64,000 nt of DNA, from NCBI RefSeq assembly GCF_030646155.1, contig NZ_JAUTDN010000010.1, forward strand, positions 1 to 64,000, given 5' to 3'. Under the pieces are notes generated by a model. The model had not been told where the DNA came from and searched no databases. It saw only the letters and a program-made list of their open reading frames with translations. This document shows, in pieces, positions 1 through 8,711 of the stretch. Source of the DNA: Conexibacter sp. CPCC 205762 (GTDB lineage: Bacteria > Actinomycetota > Thermoleophilia > Solirubrobacterales > Solirubrobacteraceae). Position 1 is the stretch's first letter. Every line of letters starts with the position of its first letter. The position numbers and the translations under genes were made by a program.

Positions 1-60
1 CGGCGGGCGCTGCGGCGGCGGGCGCTGCGGCGGCGGGCGCTGCGGCGGCGGGCGCTGCGG
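1..60. repeat. 15-bp tandem repeat, four copies
   Basis: The unit CGGCGGGCGCTGCGG is repeated four times without a mismatch and continues to the window edge. The unit is a multiple of three and encodes AAAAP on the minus strand, so copy-number change would lengthen or shorten the protein without a frameshift. Confidence 0.9.
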
Positions 61-118
61 CGGCGGCGAGGACGGCTGCCGCCGCGAGCGCGACGGCGCG
101 AGCGGGAAGGCTGGGCAT
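1..118 (-). CDS. Secreted Ala/Pro-repeat protein, N-terminal part only
   Basis: The gene starts at an ATG read on the minus strand and runs off the left edge of the window. The visible 39 residues begin MPSLPARAVALAAAAVLAA, a basic start followed by a hydrophobic stretch, which looks like a signal peptide. It passes straight into AAAAP repeats encoded by four exact copies of a 15-base unit. The function cannot be read from this part. Such low-complexity Ala/Pro stretches usually act as spacers between the signal peptide and a surface domain. High GC and three-base periodicity support coding, but the rest of the gene is unseen. Confidence 0.55.
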   Translation of the reverse strand, partial: MPSLPARAVALAAAAVLAAAAAPAAAAPAAAAPAAAAPA

Positions 119-150
119 GGCCCAACCTACCCGCCCGTCACCGCGTGCGT

Positions 151-2064
151 CTAGCGCGTGGTCTTCTTCGCCGCGGCGTGCTTCTTCAGCGGCTGCTTCG
201 GCGCGCGCGTCGCGAACGACGCGAGCGTCTTGCCCTGCGCGTTCAGCAGCCGCACGACCACGCGGCCGCGCGGCGTCGACTGCTTCGCCGGCAGCGTCAG
301 CGCGACGCCGCGCTGGGCGAACGTGCGCGCCTTGCGACCGCTGCCGACGGTGACGCGCAGGCGCGTCCCCTTCGGCGCGTTGTTGACGCGCACGACCAGC
401 CGCTGGCCGCGCCAGGTCAGCTGCAGCTTCGGCTTCGGCGTGGCGGCGACGCCTCTCGCCGTCTTGTCCGACCACTGCTCCACGCCCGGCTGCGCCGGGG
501 CGGGCGCCGCCGGCTGGACCGGCGGCTGCGGCTGCGGCGCCGGCTGCGGCGTCGGATCGATCGGGGTCGGATCCGGGTCCGGGGCGGGCGCCGGGCGCTC
601 GACCTCGTAGTCGGCCGCCTGGATCTGCGTCACGCCGGCGCTGTCGTTGATGTGCCAGACGACGCTCGTGGCGCCGTAGGCGTCGGCGGCGAGGCCGATC
701 GTCCACGGCAGCTGGGTGCTGGCGGTGCCGCCGGGAGCGGACAGGTCGAGCGGGGCGCTCCAGCTCGTCGTGCCGGCCTCGCGGCGGGCGACGCGGACGA
801 TCTTCGCTCTCTTGGCCGACGTCTCGTAGCCGGCCCAGGCGACGGTCGCGGCGCCGTTGCCGCCGACCGTGACGTTGACCTTGCGCAACGTCGCGTTCGG
901 GGTCTCGTCGGCGATCGTCGCGGGCGTGCTCCAGCTGCGCGTGCCGGCGGCGCGGGTCGCGACCTGGACGTGGTCGACGACGGCCGTCACGCCGGCCGCG
1001 TCGTCGCCGTTGTAGTCGGTCTTGAGGAAGGCGGCGGTGACGTTGCCGTCGCTGTCGATGCCGACGTTCGGATCCTGCGCGTTGACGGTTCTGTCGTTGG
1101 CCGAGATCTCCTCGGCCGTCGCACTCCAGCCGGCCGACGCCGACCAGCTGGCCGACAGCGCCTGGTAACGCGAGTAGCGCACGTTGTTCGTGCGTGACTG
1201 GAAGACGATCGTCGTCTCGCCGGTCGGGCCGACGACGACCTGCGGGTTGCCGTACGAGTAGCGCGTGCTGTCGCTGACCTGGTGGCGCGGGTCCCACGCG
1301 CCGCCGGTCGGCGCGACCGCGCCCCAGACGGTGTAGTTGTTCGTCGTCGTGTCGTAGTCGAGCCAGGTCAGGCCGAGCGTGCCGTCAGCGCCGCGCGCCA
1401 GCTTCGGCTCGTCGGCGTCGGGGCTGGCGGTGATCGCGTCGGGCGCGCTCCAGCCGCCGGCGGTCGTGTGCGCGACCTCGACGTGGGAGAGGCTGTCGGT
1501 CCCGTCGACGCGCGACCAGGCGGCGGTGACGGTGCCGTCGGGCGCGATCGTCAGCGACGGCGAGGAGGTCTCGTCGGCGGACGTCGTCAGCGGCGTCGCG
1601 GCGCTCCAGCCGGCGCCGGGGCGCTTGAGCGCGATGCGGCCGGCCCATCTGGTCGATCTGTCGGCGGCGCGCTGCGACCAGCCGGCCGCGACGGAGCCGT
1701 CGGCGCCGACGGCGACGCGGATGTCGGCGACGCTCTGGTCGGCGCCGAGCGAGATCGTCTGCGGCGCGCTCCAGGCGCCGCCGAGCGGGCGGCTCGACGC
1801 CTGCACGACGGTCGCGCCGAGCGCGTCGTCGCCGGAGCGGACCCAGACGGCGGTCGCGCTGCCGTCGAGCGCGCGCACGACGCGCGGGTCGTTGGCGTCC
1901 TTGTCGGCGGTCGTGAGCGTCGCGGCGGCCTGCCAGCCGGGGTCGGCGGCGAGCGCGGGAACGGCGGTCGCCGGCAGCGCGATCGCGGTCGCGGCGGTGG
2001 TCGCCAGCGCGAGCGCGAGCGGCGCGCGGCGGTTCCGCCGCGCGCGGGAGGTGGTGGTGATCAT
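151..2064 (-). CDS. Secreted repeat protein, probable beta-propeller
   Basis: A 637-residue exported protein of unknown function. Residues 1-40 form a signal peptide (basic start, Ala/Leu/Thr-rich core, end near VPALA-ADPG). Residues 41-480 hold about eight repeats of 50-60 residues. Each has a GWSAP-like motif and, after it, a pattern like DGTVTAAW. This resembles the Asp/Trp-rich blades of sialidase-type propellers, though I see no sialidase active-site arginines. A Pro/Ala/Asp linker follows (about 490-530), then a roughly 100-residue basic beta-rich domain ending in a Lys-rich tail. It lies 34 bases downstream of the HtaA gene on the same strand and may be co-transcribed with it. No Shine-Dalgarno sequence is visible before the ATG. 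Confidence 0.8.
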   Translation of the reverse strand: MITTTSRARRNRRAPLALALATTAATAIALPATAVPALAADPGWQAAATLTTADKDANDPRVVRALDGSATAVWVRSGDDALGATVVQASSRPLGGAWSAPQTISLGADQSVADIRVAVGADGSVAAGWSQRAADRSTRWAGRIALKRPGAGWSAATPLTTSADETSSPSLTIAPDGTVTAAWSRVDGTDSLSHVEVAHTTAGGWSAPDAITASPDADEPKLARGADGTLGLTWLDYDTTTNNYTVWGAVAPTGGAWDPRHQVSDSTRYSYGNPQVVVGPTGETTIVFQSRTNNVRYSRYQALSASWSASAGWSATAEEISANDRTVNAQDPNVGIDSDGNVTAAFLKTDYNGDDAAGVTAVVDHVQVATRAAGTRSWSTPATIADETPNATLRKVNVTVGGNGAATVAWAGYETSAKRAKIVRVARREAGTTSWSAPLDLSAPGGTASTQLPWTIGLAADAYGATSVVWHINDSAGVTQIQAADYEVERPAPAPDPDPTPIDPTPQPAPQPQPPVQPAAPAPAQPGVEQWSDKTARGVAATPKPKLQLTWRGQRLVVRVNNAPKGTRLRVTVGSGRKARTFAQRGVALTLPAKQSTPRGRVVVRLLNAQGKTLASFATRAPKQPLKKHAAAKKTTR

Positions 2065-2098
2065 CTGAGAGGAGAGGGGTCGGTCTGTGGTGGGGAGG

Positions 2099-3367
2099 TC
2101 AGGCGGCGGCGACGGTCGCGCGGATCGTGATCCGCCCGAACGGCTCGCCGTCTCTGTAGGCGAGGAACGGCTCCGCGCCGGCCGCGGTCAGCAGCACCGG
2201 CACGTCGGTCCAGCTGACGGTGGCGTCGTCGCGCTGCGGGACGATCCCGCTGAGGTCGAGCGTCGCGAAGTCCATCCGTCTCGGAACGCCGTCGCCGTCG
2301 ACGTCGCCGGGTGCGCCGGCGCCGGCGCTGCTCTTGTTCGTCAGCAGCACGTTGACGACGGCGCGCGAGCCGAGCTCGATGCGCGGAGCGCCGAGCGCGA
2401 TCTCGATGCCGTGGTTGGGATAGAGGAAGGTGACGGTGCCGCCGTGGTCGATCCCCCAGCCGGCGGTCGCGTCGTAGCTGCCGCCGCTGACGGGGTAGAC
2501 GTAGGCGCCGTCGGCCGTCTTGGTGACGCCGCCGGAGATCGCGACGCTGCCGCCGCCGGCGGCGAGGTAGCGCAGCCACGAGCCGCGGAAGCTCCAGGTC
2601 GCGTCGCCCGCGGTCACCTGCGAGGAGGCGAGGCCGGGGATCAGGACCGAGCCGGGATCGGGCGTCGGGAAGACGGGCGCCGGAGGCTCCGGCGCAGGCG
2701 TCTGGGGCACCGGCGCGGGGGCGGCCGGGGTGCTCGGCGCGGGGGCCGGGGCGCTCGGCGCGGGCGCGCTCGGGGTCGGCGCCGCGGCGGTGCGGAGCTG
2801 CAGTCTCAGCGTTCCGACGGTGCCGCGCGGCAGCCGCTTCAGCCGCAGCTGCGTCCGCAGCAGGCGCGCGCCGGCCGGCGTGATGCGCAGCTGCGCGCTG
2901 CGGGTCGCGAGCGTCGTCGTGGTCGCAGATGTGAGCGCCGACGGATCCGCGGCGGAGGCGGCGACGCGGGCGCTCGTCAGCGGCGAGCGCGAGAGCGTGA
3001 ACAGCGCGATGCGTCCGCGGCCGACCCTGGCGGTCAGGCGCGGGGACGGGCCGAGCGTCAGCCGCAGCGCGGTCAGCCGCAGCGTGCGGCCGCCGGCGCG
3101 CAGCGCAAGGCCGGCCGAGGTCTTCTGTGCGACGGAGCCGCGTGCGCTCAGCGCGCCGCCGGCGACCGGCAGCGAGAGCGTCGTGCCGCGCCGGGTCGCG
3201 CCGCCGACGGCGACGAGGCGCACCTGCGCGCCCGTGGCCGCGCGCAGCCCGTCGAGCGCGAGCGTGGTGGTGCCGCCGGAGATCTCAGCGGCGGAGGCGG
3301 GAACGGCCGCCGCGCCGGCCGCGAGCGCGGTCGCGCCAACGGCGGCAACCCACCGAAAACTGCTCAA
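2099..3367 (-). CDS. HtaA-domain heme-binding/uptake protein
   Basis: A 422-residue exported protein. After a signal peptide (about 1-27) comes a beta-rich domain containing GGTTTLALDGLRAA, of a type often found with HtaA domains in actinobacteria. A Pro/Ala/Ser linker (about 195-250) leads to a C-terminal HtaA domain (about 255-420) opening with WSFRGSWLRYLA and containing YPNHGIEIALGAPRI. HtaA domains in Corynebacterium bind heme through conserved Tyr and His, so a role in heme capture at the cell surface is likely. Translation most likely starts at TTG: the frame is closed by a stop just upstream and no ATG or GTG lies near the signal peptide. The promoter region carries a palindrome described separately. 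Confidence 0.75.
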   Translation of the reverse strand: MSSFRWVAAVGATALAAGAAAVPASAAEISGGTTTLALDGLRAATGAQVRLVAVGGATRRGTTLSLPVAGGALSARGSVAQKTSAGLALRAGGRTLRLTALRLTLGPSPRLTARVGRGRIALFTLSRSPLTSARVAASAADPSALTSATTTTLATRSAQLRITPAGARLLRTQLRLKRLPRGTVGTLRLQLRTAAAPTPSAPAPSAPAPAPSTPAAPAPVPQTPAPEPPAPVFPTPDPGSVLIPGLASSQVTAGDATWSFRGSWLRYLAAGGGSVAISGGVTKTADGAYVYPVSGGSYDATAGWGIDHGGTVTFLYPNHGIEIALGAPRIELGSRAVVNVLLTNKSSAGAGAPGDVDGDGVPRRMDFATLDLSGIVPQRDDATVSWTDVPVLLTAAGAEPFLAYRDGEPFGRITIRATVAAA

Positions 3368-3394
3368 GGTCGATCAAGGTCGAACATATCTCCG

Positions 3395-3423
3395 ACCGTA
3401 CCACAGCAGTTAGGGAACCCTAA
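3395..3423 (-). promoter_or_regulatory. Promoter of the HtaA gene with palindromic operator
   Basis: On the minus strand a -35-like TTAGGG and a -10-like TACGGT are separated by 17 bases. The -35 element is one arm of the palindrome TTAGGG-AA-CCCTAA at 3410-3423. The TTAGG/CCTAA half-sites match those of DtxR/IdeR iron regulators, but they are closer together than in the usual 19-bp box. Overlap with the -35 element suggests repression. Control by iron is inference. Confidence 0.45.
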
Positions 3424-3455
3424 TTCCGGGGTCGCCCGTGGTAAGTTGCCAGACC

Positions 3456-3893
3456 GTGTCCGGCCTCACCCGCAGCGACTTCCCGCACCGCCTCGAGATG
3501 CCCACCCGCTGGGCCGACAACGACGTCTACGGGCACGTCAACAACGTCGAGTACTACGCCTTCTTCGACACGATCATCAACACGTATCTGATCCGCTCCG
3601 GCGGGCTCGACATCCTCACCGGCCCGGTGATCGGCGTCTGCGCCGAGTCGTCGTGCAGATACCACAGCTCGCTCACGTTCCCGGAGCCGGTCGAGGGCGG
3701 GCTGCGCGTCGCCCACCTCGGCAGATCGAGCGTCCGCTACGAGATCGCGCTGTTCAAGCAGGGGATGGAGCATCCGGCCGCGACCGGCAGCTTCGTGCAC
3801 GTCTTCGTCGACCGGGCGCAGCGGCGCCCGGCCGACATCCCCGCGCAGGTGCGGACCGCGCTGCGGCCGCTGCTGGTGCTCACAGAGGAGTGA
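3456..3893 (+). CDS. Acyl-CoA thioesterase, 4HBT/YbgC hotdog family
   Basis: A 145-residue hotdog-fold protein predicted to hydrolyse acyl-CoA thioesters in the cytoplasm. The 4-hydroxybenzoyl-CoA thioesterase motif is clear: [19 protein letters not shown], with the catalytic-type Asp in DVYGHVNN. Length fits the family. I chose the GTG giving [10 protein letters not shown] because family members begin near this point. A GTG 18 bases upstream is also open and would add MVSCQT. The natural substrate cannot be told from sequence. Its end overlaps the convergent YciI-like gene by 14 bases. Confidence 0.8.
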   Translation: MSGLTRSDFPHRLEMPTRWADNDVYGHVNNVEYYAFFDTIINTYLIRSGGLDILTGPVIGVCAESSCRYHSSLTFPEPVEGGLRVAHLGRSSVRYEIALFKQGMEHPAATGSFVHVFVDRAQRRPADIPAQVRTALRPLLVLTEE

Positions 3894-4158
3894 CGACCGT
3901 CCACGGCTCGACGCGGTGTCTCACGACGAGACCGGCGTCGACGTAGGGGTCGTCGGCGAGGTAGGCGTCGATCGCGCCGGCGTCGCGGAAGACCAGCAGC
4001 CCGCTGTCGACCGGATCGCCGACGGCGCCGGCCATCACGATCGCGCCCGACGCGTGGTGCTTGGCGATCGCGGCGAGGTGACCCGCGCGATGCGGGCCGC
4101 GCCGCTCGACGATGTCGGGGACGTACTCGTAGATGAGGAGCTGCAGCGTCTCGGGCAT
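3880..4158 (-). CDS. YciI-like (YCII domain) protein
   Basis: A 92-residue protein covering a complete YCII domain, a ferredoxin-like fold. It begins [20 protein letters not shown] and contains the family's central His and Asp (AIAKHHASG and later [21 protein letters not shown]). The second stretch is the typical DDPY motif, where the Asp and an upstream His make the putative active site. YciI relatives include dehydrochlorinases and many uncharacterised enzymes, so no substrate is assigned. It is a single gene convergent with the thioesterase. Confidence 0.8.
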   Translation of the reverse strand: MPETLQLLIYEYVPDIVERRGPHRAGHLAAIAKHHASGAIVMAGAVGDPVDSGLLVFRDAGAIDAYLADDPYVDAGLVVRHRVEPWTVVTPL

Positions 4159-4246
4159 GGCGCGAACGGTACCGCCGCGGCGCGCCGCGGCGCCCGCCGC
4201 CGCCCGGTCGCGCGCGGCGCCCAGGTGCGCGCCGCCGCCGTGCCCG

Positions 4247-4531
4247 CTAGACCGCCGCCGCCAGCGCGCGATCGAGCCGGCGCGCGGTCAGCCTGCGCTC
4301 GGCCGCGATCTCGGCGAGGACGGACGCCGCCTGCTGCTCGCGGTCGAGCGCGGCCTGGTAGGCGAAGTAGGACGGCGCGAGGTCGTCGCCGCCGGCCTGC
4401 TCCCAGGCGCGCAGGGCGCGCGTCGCGTCCCCTGCTGCGAAGACCCACGCGTCCCACAGCTCCAGCTCGAGCTCGCGGTCCACGAATGCATACGAAGAAT
4501 GTGCGTCAGTTCTCGGTGCGTTGATCGACAT
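4247..4531 (-). CDS. Small acidic helical protein, unknown function
   Basis: A 94-residue protein I do not recognise. It is predicted to be mostly helical and is acidic in its first half (FVDRELELELWDAW), ending in a basic-then-Ala-rich tail (RLTARRLDRALAAAV). The start is well supported: AGGAGG lies five bases before the ATG. An upstream in-frame start would add eleven residues but has no ribosome binding site. No membrane segment or signal peptide is present. It stands alone, followed by the YciI-like gene on the same strand after about 90 bases. Confidence 0.6.
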   Translation of the reverse strand: MSINAPRTDAHSSYAFVDRELELELWDAWVFAAGDATRALRAWEQAGGDDLAPSYFAYQAALDREQQAASVLAEIAAERRLTARRLDRALAAAV

Positions 4532-4680
4532 GACTGCCTCCTGTGCAACGTCTTCGGCAGCCACCCCTGATCGGTTGAGGTCTTTTCACCGTTCATTCCC
4601 ACCACTTACCCAGCACGTGGCGCGACGGCCGTCGACCTGCGCGACCCGATGGGCGCCGTACGCGAGATCCGCCGCAGCGC

Positions 4681-4819
4681 GACCGCGTCCTGTTCGGCTC
4701 CAACTGGCCGATGATCGCCCCCCGCCGTCGCCCGCGCGCGGCTCGACGCGCTCGGCCTCGACGAGGAGACCGAGCGCCTCTACCTGCGCGACAACACCCG
4801 CCGCGTCTTCAGGCTCTAA
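4681..4819 (+). pseudogene. Remnant of an amidohydrolase (amidohydrolase_2 family) C-terminus
   Basis: One reading frame gives DRVLFGSNWPMIAP, the hallmark Asp-containing strand near the C-terminus of amidohydrolase_2 (TIM-barrel, often lactonase-like) enzymes. A second frame, shifted at about 4720-4730, continues with ARLDALGLDEETERLYLRDN and then TRRVFRL before TAA, the usual family ending. No upstream barrel is present. The gene is therefore truncated and frameshifted. Its TAA overlaps the stop codon of cysA in the shared bases CTAA. Confidence 0.7.
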
Positions 4820-5844
4820 GCGGCCCTGGGCGGCAGCGCCGCGTCGGCTGCCGGCGGGTCGGCCGGGGCGGCGGACGCCGGCGGCTCGGCCGGGGCCGGC
4901 AGCACGGTCGCGCCGGCGCTGCGGAGCCAGACGATGTCGCCCTGGTTCAGCTCCAGCTCGTCGGCCTCGGTGCGCGTCACCTGCGCGGTGACGGCCTCGC
5001 CGCTGGTCAGCATCAGCTCGACGCGGACCTCGAAGCCGAGGTGGATCACGCGCGAGACCATCGCCTCCAGCGCGCCCTCCTCGACTTCCGCCGCAAGCGC
5101 GATGTCGTGCGGCCGCACGAGCCGGTCGCCGAGCCGGCTGACCGGGCCGAGGAAGCCCATCACGAACGCGTTCGAGGGCGCGTCGTACAGCTCGCGCGGG
5201 TCGCCGAACTGCTCGATTCTGGCGTTGTCCATGACGGCGATGTGATCGGAGATCGACATCGCCTCCTCCTGGTCGTGCGTCACCAGCAGCGTCGTCACGT
5301 GGACCTCGTCGTGCAGCCGCCGCAGCCACTCGCGCAGCTCGGCGCGGACCTTCGCGTCGAGCGCGCCGAACGGCTCGTCCAGCAGCAGCACTCTCGGCTC
5401 GACCGCGAGCGCGCGCGCCAGCGCCATCCGCTGACGCTGGCCGCCCGACAGCTGGCTTGGGTAGCGCTTCGCGTAGCCGGCCAGGCCGACGACGCTCAGC
5501 AGCTCGTCGACGCGGTCGGCGACCTGCTGCTTGGGCTGCTTGCGGATCGTCAGACCGAAGGCGACGTTGTCGCGCACCGTCATGTGCTTGAAGGCGGCGT
5601 AGTGCTGGAAGACGAAGCCGATCTCGCGCTTCTGCGGCTGGACGTTGGTCGCGTCCTGGCCGTTGATCACGACGCGGCCGCTGTCGGCCGACTCGAGCCC
5701 GCCGATGATCCGCAGCAGCGTCGACTTGCCGCTGCCGGAGGGGCCGAGCAGCGCGGTCAGCGAGCCGTCCGGCACCTCGATCGAGACGTTGTCGAGCGCG
5801 GTGTAGTCGCCGAACTGCTTGCTGACGCCTTCGACGGCGATCAT
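4816..5844 (-). CDS. cysA: Sulfate ABC transporter ATP-binding protein CysA
   Basis: A 342-residue ATPase that powers sulfate/thiosulfate import at the inner face of the membrane. Walker A is GPSGSGKS (34-41), followed by a Q-loop, the signature [15 protein letters not shown], Walker [12 protein letters not shown] and the switch His in [13 protein letters not shown]-like regulatory domain lies at about 240-315, followed by an Ala/Pro-rich tail not needed for the family. It is the last gene of cysP-cysT-cysW-cysA. Its ATG shares one base with the cysW stop, so translation is probably coupled. Assignment to sulfate rather than molybdate rests on its sequence and its partners. Confidence 0.92.
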   Translation of the reverse strand: MIAVEGVSKQFGDYTALDNVSIEVPDGSLTALLGPSGSGKSTLLRIIGGLESADSGRVVINGQDATNVQPQKREIGFVFQHYAAFKHMTVRDNVAFGLTIRKQPKQQVADRVDELLSVVGLAGYAKRYPSQLSGGQRQRMALARALAVEPRVLLLDEPFGALDAKVRAELREWLRRLHDEVHVTTLLVTHDQEEAMSISDHIAVMDNARIEQFGDPRELYDAPSNAFVMGFLGPVSRLGDRLVRPHDIALAAEVEEGALEAMVSRVIHLGFEVRVELMLTSGEAVTAQVTRTEADELELNQGDIVWLRSAGATVLPAPAEPPASAAPADPPAADAALPPRAA

Positions 5845-6656
5845 CAGTGCTCCTCCTCTTCGCGACGGGGCTTGATCATGGTCATCGCGAGCAGCGTCAC
5901 CAGCGCTATGACGGCCAACAGCGCCGAGGCCGCGTAGGCGCCCGCGAGATCGAAGTTCGAGAAGCGCTTCTCGACCAGCAGCGTCAGCGTCTCCGTCTCA
6001 CCGGAGATCTTGCCGCTGACGACGGAGACGGCGCCGAACTCGCCGATCGAGCGGGCGACCGACAGCACGACGCCGTAGGCGACGCCCCAGCGGATCGACG
6101 GCAGCGTGATGCGCCAGAACGACTGCCAGGCGTTGGCGCCGAGCGTCGCCGCCGCCTGCTCCTGCTCGTCGCCGACCTCCTTCAGCACCGGCGTCACCTC
6201 GCGCACGACGAACGGCAGCGAGACGAAGATCGTCGCCAGCACGATGCCGGGCGTCGAGAAGATCACCTGGATGCCGGCGTCGGCGAGCGATCTGCCGAAC
6301 CAGCCGTTGAGGCCGTAGACGAGCACGAGCGCGAGGCCGATCACGACCGGCGAGATCGCGAACGGCAGGTCGATCAGCGCGTTCAGCAGCGTCTTGCCGC
6401 GGAATCTGCCGCGCGCCAGCTGCATCGCCATCACGATCCCGAAGATCGTGTTGAGCGGGACGGCGATCGCCGTCACCTCCAGCGTCAGCGTGAAGGCGGA
6501 GATCGCGGCCGGGGTCGTGATCGAGTCCCAGACGGCGCCGATCCCGTGCTCGAACGTGCGGTAGAAGATCACCGCGACCGGCACCAGCAGCAGCGCCGCG
6601 AGGTAGCCGAGGCCGATGACGCGCAGCGCGATCCGCCACGGACGGCTAACGGTCAT
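5844..6656 (-). CDS. cysW: Sulfate ABC transporter permease CysW
   Basis: A 270-residue inner-membrane permease with six predicted helices. The first is at about 12-33 ([20 protein letters not shown]). The EAA loop that contacts CysA is present ([20 protein letters not shown]). Wording such as [19 protein letters not shown] is typical of CysW and separates it from CysT. It overlaps the end of cysT by 11 bases and hands over to cysA with a one-base overlap, as expected for subunits made in fixed ratio. The C-terminus is charged (RREEEEH). Confidence 0.92.
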   Translation of the reverse strand: MTVSRPWRIALRVIGLGYLAALLLVPVAVIFYRTFEHGIGAVWDSITTPAAISAFTLTLEVTAIAVPLNTIFGIVMAMQLARGRFRGKTLLNALIDLPFAISPVVIGLALVLVYGLNGWFGRSLADAGIQVIFSTPGIVLATIFVSLPFVVREVTPVLKEVGDEQEQAAATLGANAWQSFWRITLPSIRWGVAYGVVLSVARSIGEFGAVSVVSGKISGETETLTLLVEKRFSNFDLAGAYAASALLAVIALVTLLAMTMIKPRREEEEH

Positions 6657-7479
6657 GACGAGCCCCCCAGCGGCCGAGGCCGCGGATGCCGACGAGCACC
6701 AGCAGCGAGACGAGCAGCAGCACGGTCGAGGTCGCCGCGGCGCTGATCGGCGCGTCGGACTCGATCTGCTTGAAGATGTAGACGGAGCTGACCTGCGTTC
6801 TGAACGGGATGTTGCCCGAGATCAGGACGATCGAGCCGAACTCGCCGACCGCGCGGGCGAAGGCGAGCGCGGCGCCGGAGAGGATCGCCGGCACGAGGTT
6901 CGGCAGCACGATGCGGCGGAAGACGGTGCGGTTGTTGGCGCCGAGCGACAGCGCCGCCTGCTCCATCTCTCTGTCGAGCTCGATCAGCACCGGCTGGACG
7001 GCGCGGATCACGAACGGCAGCGTCACGAACAGCAGCGCCAGCAGGACGGCGAACTGGGTGTAGGCGACGTCGATGCCGAACGGGCTTCTGGGGCCGTAGA
7101 GCGTCAGCAGCGTGAGGCCGGCGACGATCGTCGGCAGCGCGAACGGCAGGTCGATGAGCGCGTTGACGATTCTCTTGCCGCGGAATCTGTCGCGCACGAG
7201 CACCCACGCGATCAGCGTCCCGAAGGCGGCGTTGACCGCCGCGGTCAGCAGCGAGACGAGCAGGGTGAAGCGCAGCGCCGAGACGGCCTGTCTGCTGGAG
7301 ACGGCGTCCCAGAACGTGCTGAAGCCACCGTCGGTCGAGCGGACGACGACGGCGGCGAGGGGCAGCAGGACGATGATCGACAGCCACAGCGTGGCGACGC
7401 CCAGGCCCAGCATTCCAGTGGAACGCCAGGCCGGGCGCCGCCGCGAGGCGACGCGATCGCTGATCGCGGTCGTGCTCAC
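6646..7479 (-). CDS. cysT: Sulfate ABC transporter permease CysT
   Basis: A 277-residue inner-membrane permease that pairs with CysW. Six hydrophobic segments are visible, beginning with TGMLGLGVATLWLSIIVLLP. The EAA loop reads EQAALSLGANNRTVFRRIVL. The frame stays open far upstream, but the GTG used here overlaps the cysP stop as GTGA, the normal arrangement for coupled translation. The resulting N-terminus (MSTTAISDRVASRRRPAW) is the usual short basic cytoplasmic lead. CysT-specific features include GNIPFRTQVSSVYIFKQIES. Confidence 0.92.
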   Translation of the reverse strand: MSTTAISDRVASRRRPAWRSTGMLGLGVATLWLSIIVLLPLAAVVVRSTDGGFSTFWDAVSSRQAVSALRFTLLVSLLTAAVNAAFGTLIAWVLVRDRFRGKRIVNALIDLPFALPTIVAGLTLLTLYGPRSPFGIDVAYTQFAVLLALLFVTLPFVIRAVQPVLIELDREMEQAALSLGANNRTVFRRIVLPNLVPAILSGAALAFARAVGEFGSIVLISGNIPFRTQVSSVYIFKQIESDAPISAAATSTVLLLVSLLVLVGIRGLGRWGARHDR

Positions 7480-8516
7480 TTCGCCGTCGACACTCCGGCT
7501 TCTTCCTCGATCTTCGCGATCGAGCCCTTCTCCACGTCGAACATCTCGTCGTTGACTCTCGACCAGCCGCCGAGGTCCTCGATCGTGAACAGCCCGGACG
7601 GGATCGGGAATCTGTCTCTGTTGGCGTCGAGCACCGTCTGGTTGACCGGGCGGTAGCCCCAGTCGGCGAAGCGCTCCTGCGCCGGCTCCGACAGCACGTA
7701 GTCGAGGAACGATCTCGCCTGCGCGGGCGCGTCTCTCGTCGTCGCGATGTCGATGTTGATCTTGATCGTGTCGTCGGGCGTGACGAAGTCGACGTCCTCG
7801 CCCTTCTTCTGCGCGGTCGTCGCCTCGTACTCGTAGGAGAGGAGCACGTCGGCGTCGCCGGAGACGAACGTCTGCAGCGCCTCGCGGCCCGATCTGTCCT
7901 GCACCTGGACGTGTCTCGTGATCAGCTCTCTGACGTAGTCGAGACCGGCCTGCGGGTCGCTGCCGCCTCTGGCCGCCTGGCCGTACGCGGCGAGGATGTT
8001 CCACTTCGCGGCGCCGGAGGTGAACGGGTTCGGCGTGAGCACCTTGACGCCGTCTCTCAGCAGGTCGGCCCAGGTTCTGATGCCCTTGGGGTTGCCTCTG
8101 CGGACGATGAAGGAGACGACCGAGGTCGTCACGAGGCCTCTGTTGTCGCCGCTGTTCCAGTCGGCGTTCACGAGGCCGGCGTCGACGAGGCGGGTCATGT
8201 CCGGCTCGGTCGAGAAGGTGACGACGTCGGCCTTCTGGCCGGCCTCGACGGCACGGCTCTGGTCGCCGGAGGCGCCATAGGAGGTCTTGAAGCCGACCCC
8301 TCTGCCTTCAGCCGTCTTGGCGAAGTCGGGAATGATCTCGTCGTAGACGACCTGGGGGGTCGAGTACGCCACGAGCGAGAGCTCGGTCTTCGCGTCACCG
8401 GAGCTGCCGGCCGAGTCGCCCCCGCCCTTCTCGTCCGACGAGCCACCGCAGCCGGCCACCACGAGGGCGACGAGCGTGGCGAGCAGCGTGAGGACGATCG
8501 GCGTGCGTGATTTCAC
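7476..8516 (-). CDS. cysP: Sulfate-binding lipoprotein (CysP/Sbp family)
   Basis: A 346-residue substrate-binding protein for the sulfate ABC transporter. The GTG start is preceded by GGGAGGA at good spacing and begins a lipoprotein signal (MKSRTPIVLTLLATLVALVV) with lipobox AGC-GG, so it should be anchored outside the membrane. A Gly/Ser/Asp-rich linker leads to the binding domain. YGASGDQSRAVEAGQKADVV and NPFTSGAAKWNILAAYGQA are conserved sulfate-site regions. The frame is open upstream but the lipobox fixes the start. Arginine is encoded mainly by AGA here, unlike most genes in DNA of this GC content. Confidence 0.92.
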   Translation of the reverse strand: MKSRTPIVLTLLATLVALVVAGCGGSSDEKGGGDSAGSSGDAKTELSLVAYSTPQVVYDEIIPDFAKTAEGRGVGFKTSYGASGDQSRAVEAGQKADVVTFSTEPDMTRLVDAGLVNADWNSGDNRGLVTTSVVSFIVRRGNPKGIRTWADLLRDGVKVLTPNPFTSGAAKWNILAAYGQAARGGSDPQAGLDYVRELITRHVQVQDRSGREALQTFVSGDADVLLSYEYEATTAQKKGEDVDFVTPDDTIKINIDIATTRDAPAQARSFLDYVLSEPAQERFADWGYRPVNQTVLDANRDRFPIPSGLFTIEDLGGWSRVNDEMFDVEKGSIAKIEEEAGVSTAK

Positions 8517-8711
8517 AGGTTCCTCCCAGAAACGGTTGAAATCGGATAGGGATTTGCAGTATTGCAGAATCCGCACCATTCTGGTCGGCAAAACGATATT
8601 GATGTGCAATCGATGCGGTGGGGAAAGTTGAGATTTCACATCTGCCTGCCGATGGCAGCTAGAACTGGATTTGTGGACCGAATTTGTCGAGTTGGGTGAC
8701 AACGGTCCGCG
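8517..8711 (-). promoter_or_regulatory. AT-richer leader/promoter region of cysPTWA
   Basis: This stretch of about 195 bases is clearly richer in A and T than its surroundings and contains no convincing gene. It holds the cysP Shine-Dalgarno sequence and a direct repeat TTGCAG-TA-TTGCAG at 8554-8567, which could be a regulator site. Promoter boxes could not be assigned with confidence. Control by sulfur supply is expected for this operon but not shown by the sequence. Confidence 0.4.

Noticed and set aside
1-60. CRISPR-like array at the left edge
   Set aside because: The units are contiguous 15-bp copies without spacers and fall in frame inside a gene encoding AAAAP repeats.
3410-3423. Telomere-like TTAGGG repeat
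   Set aside because: It is a single palindrome at a promoter, not a tandem array, and bacterial chromosomes of this type do not use this repeat.
4816-8516. Molybdate ABC transporter
   Set aside because: There are two permease genes of CysT and CysW type and a sulfate-type binding protein. Molybdate systems normally have a single permease gene.
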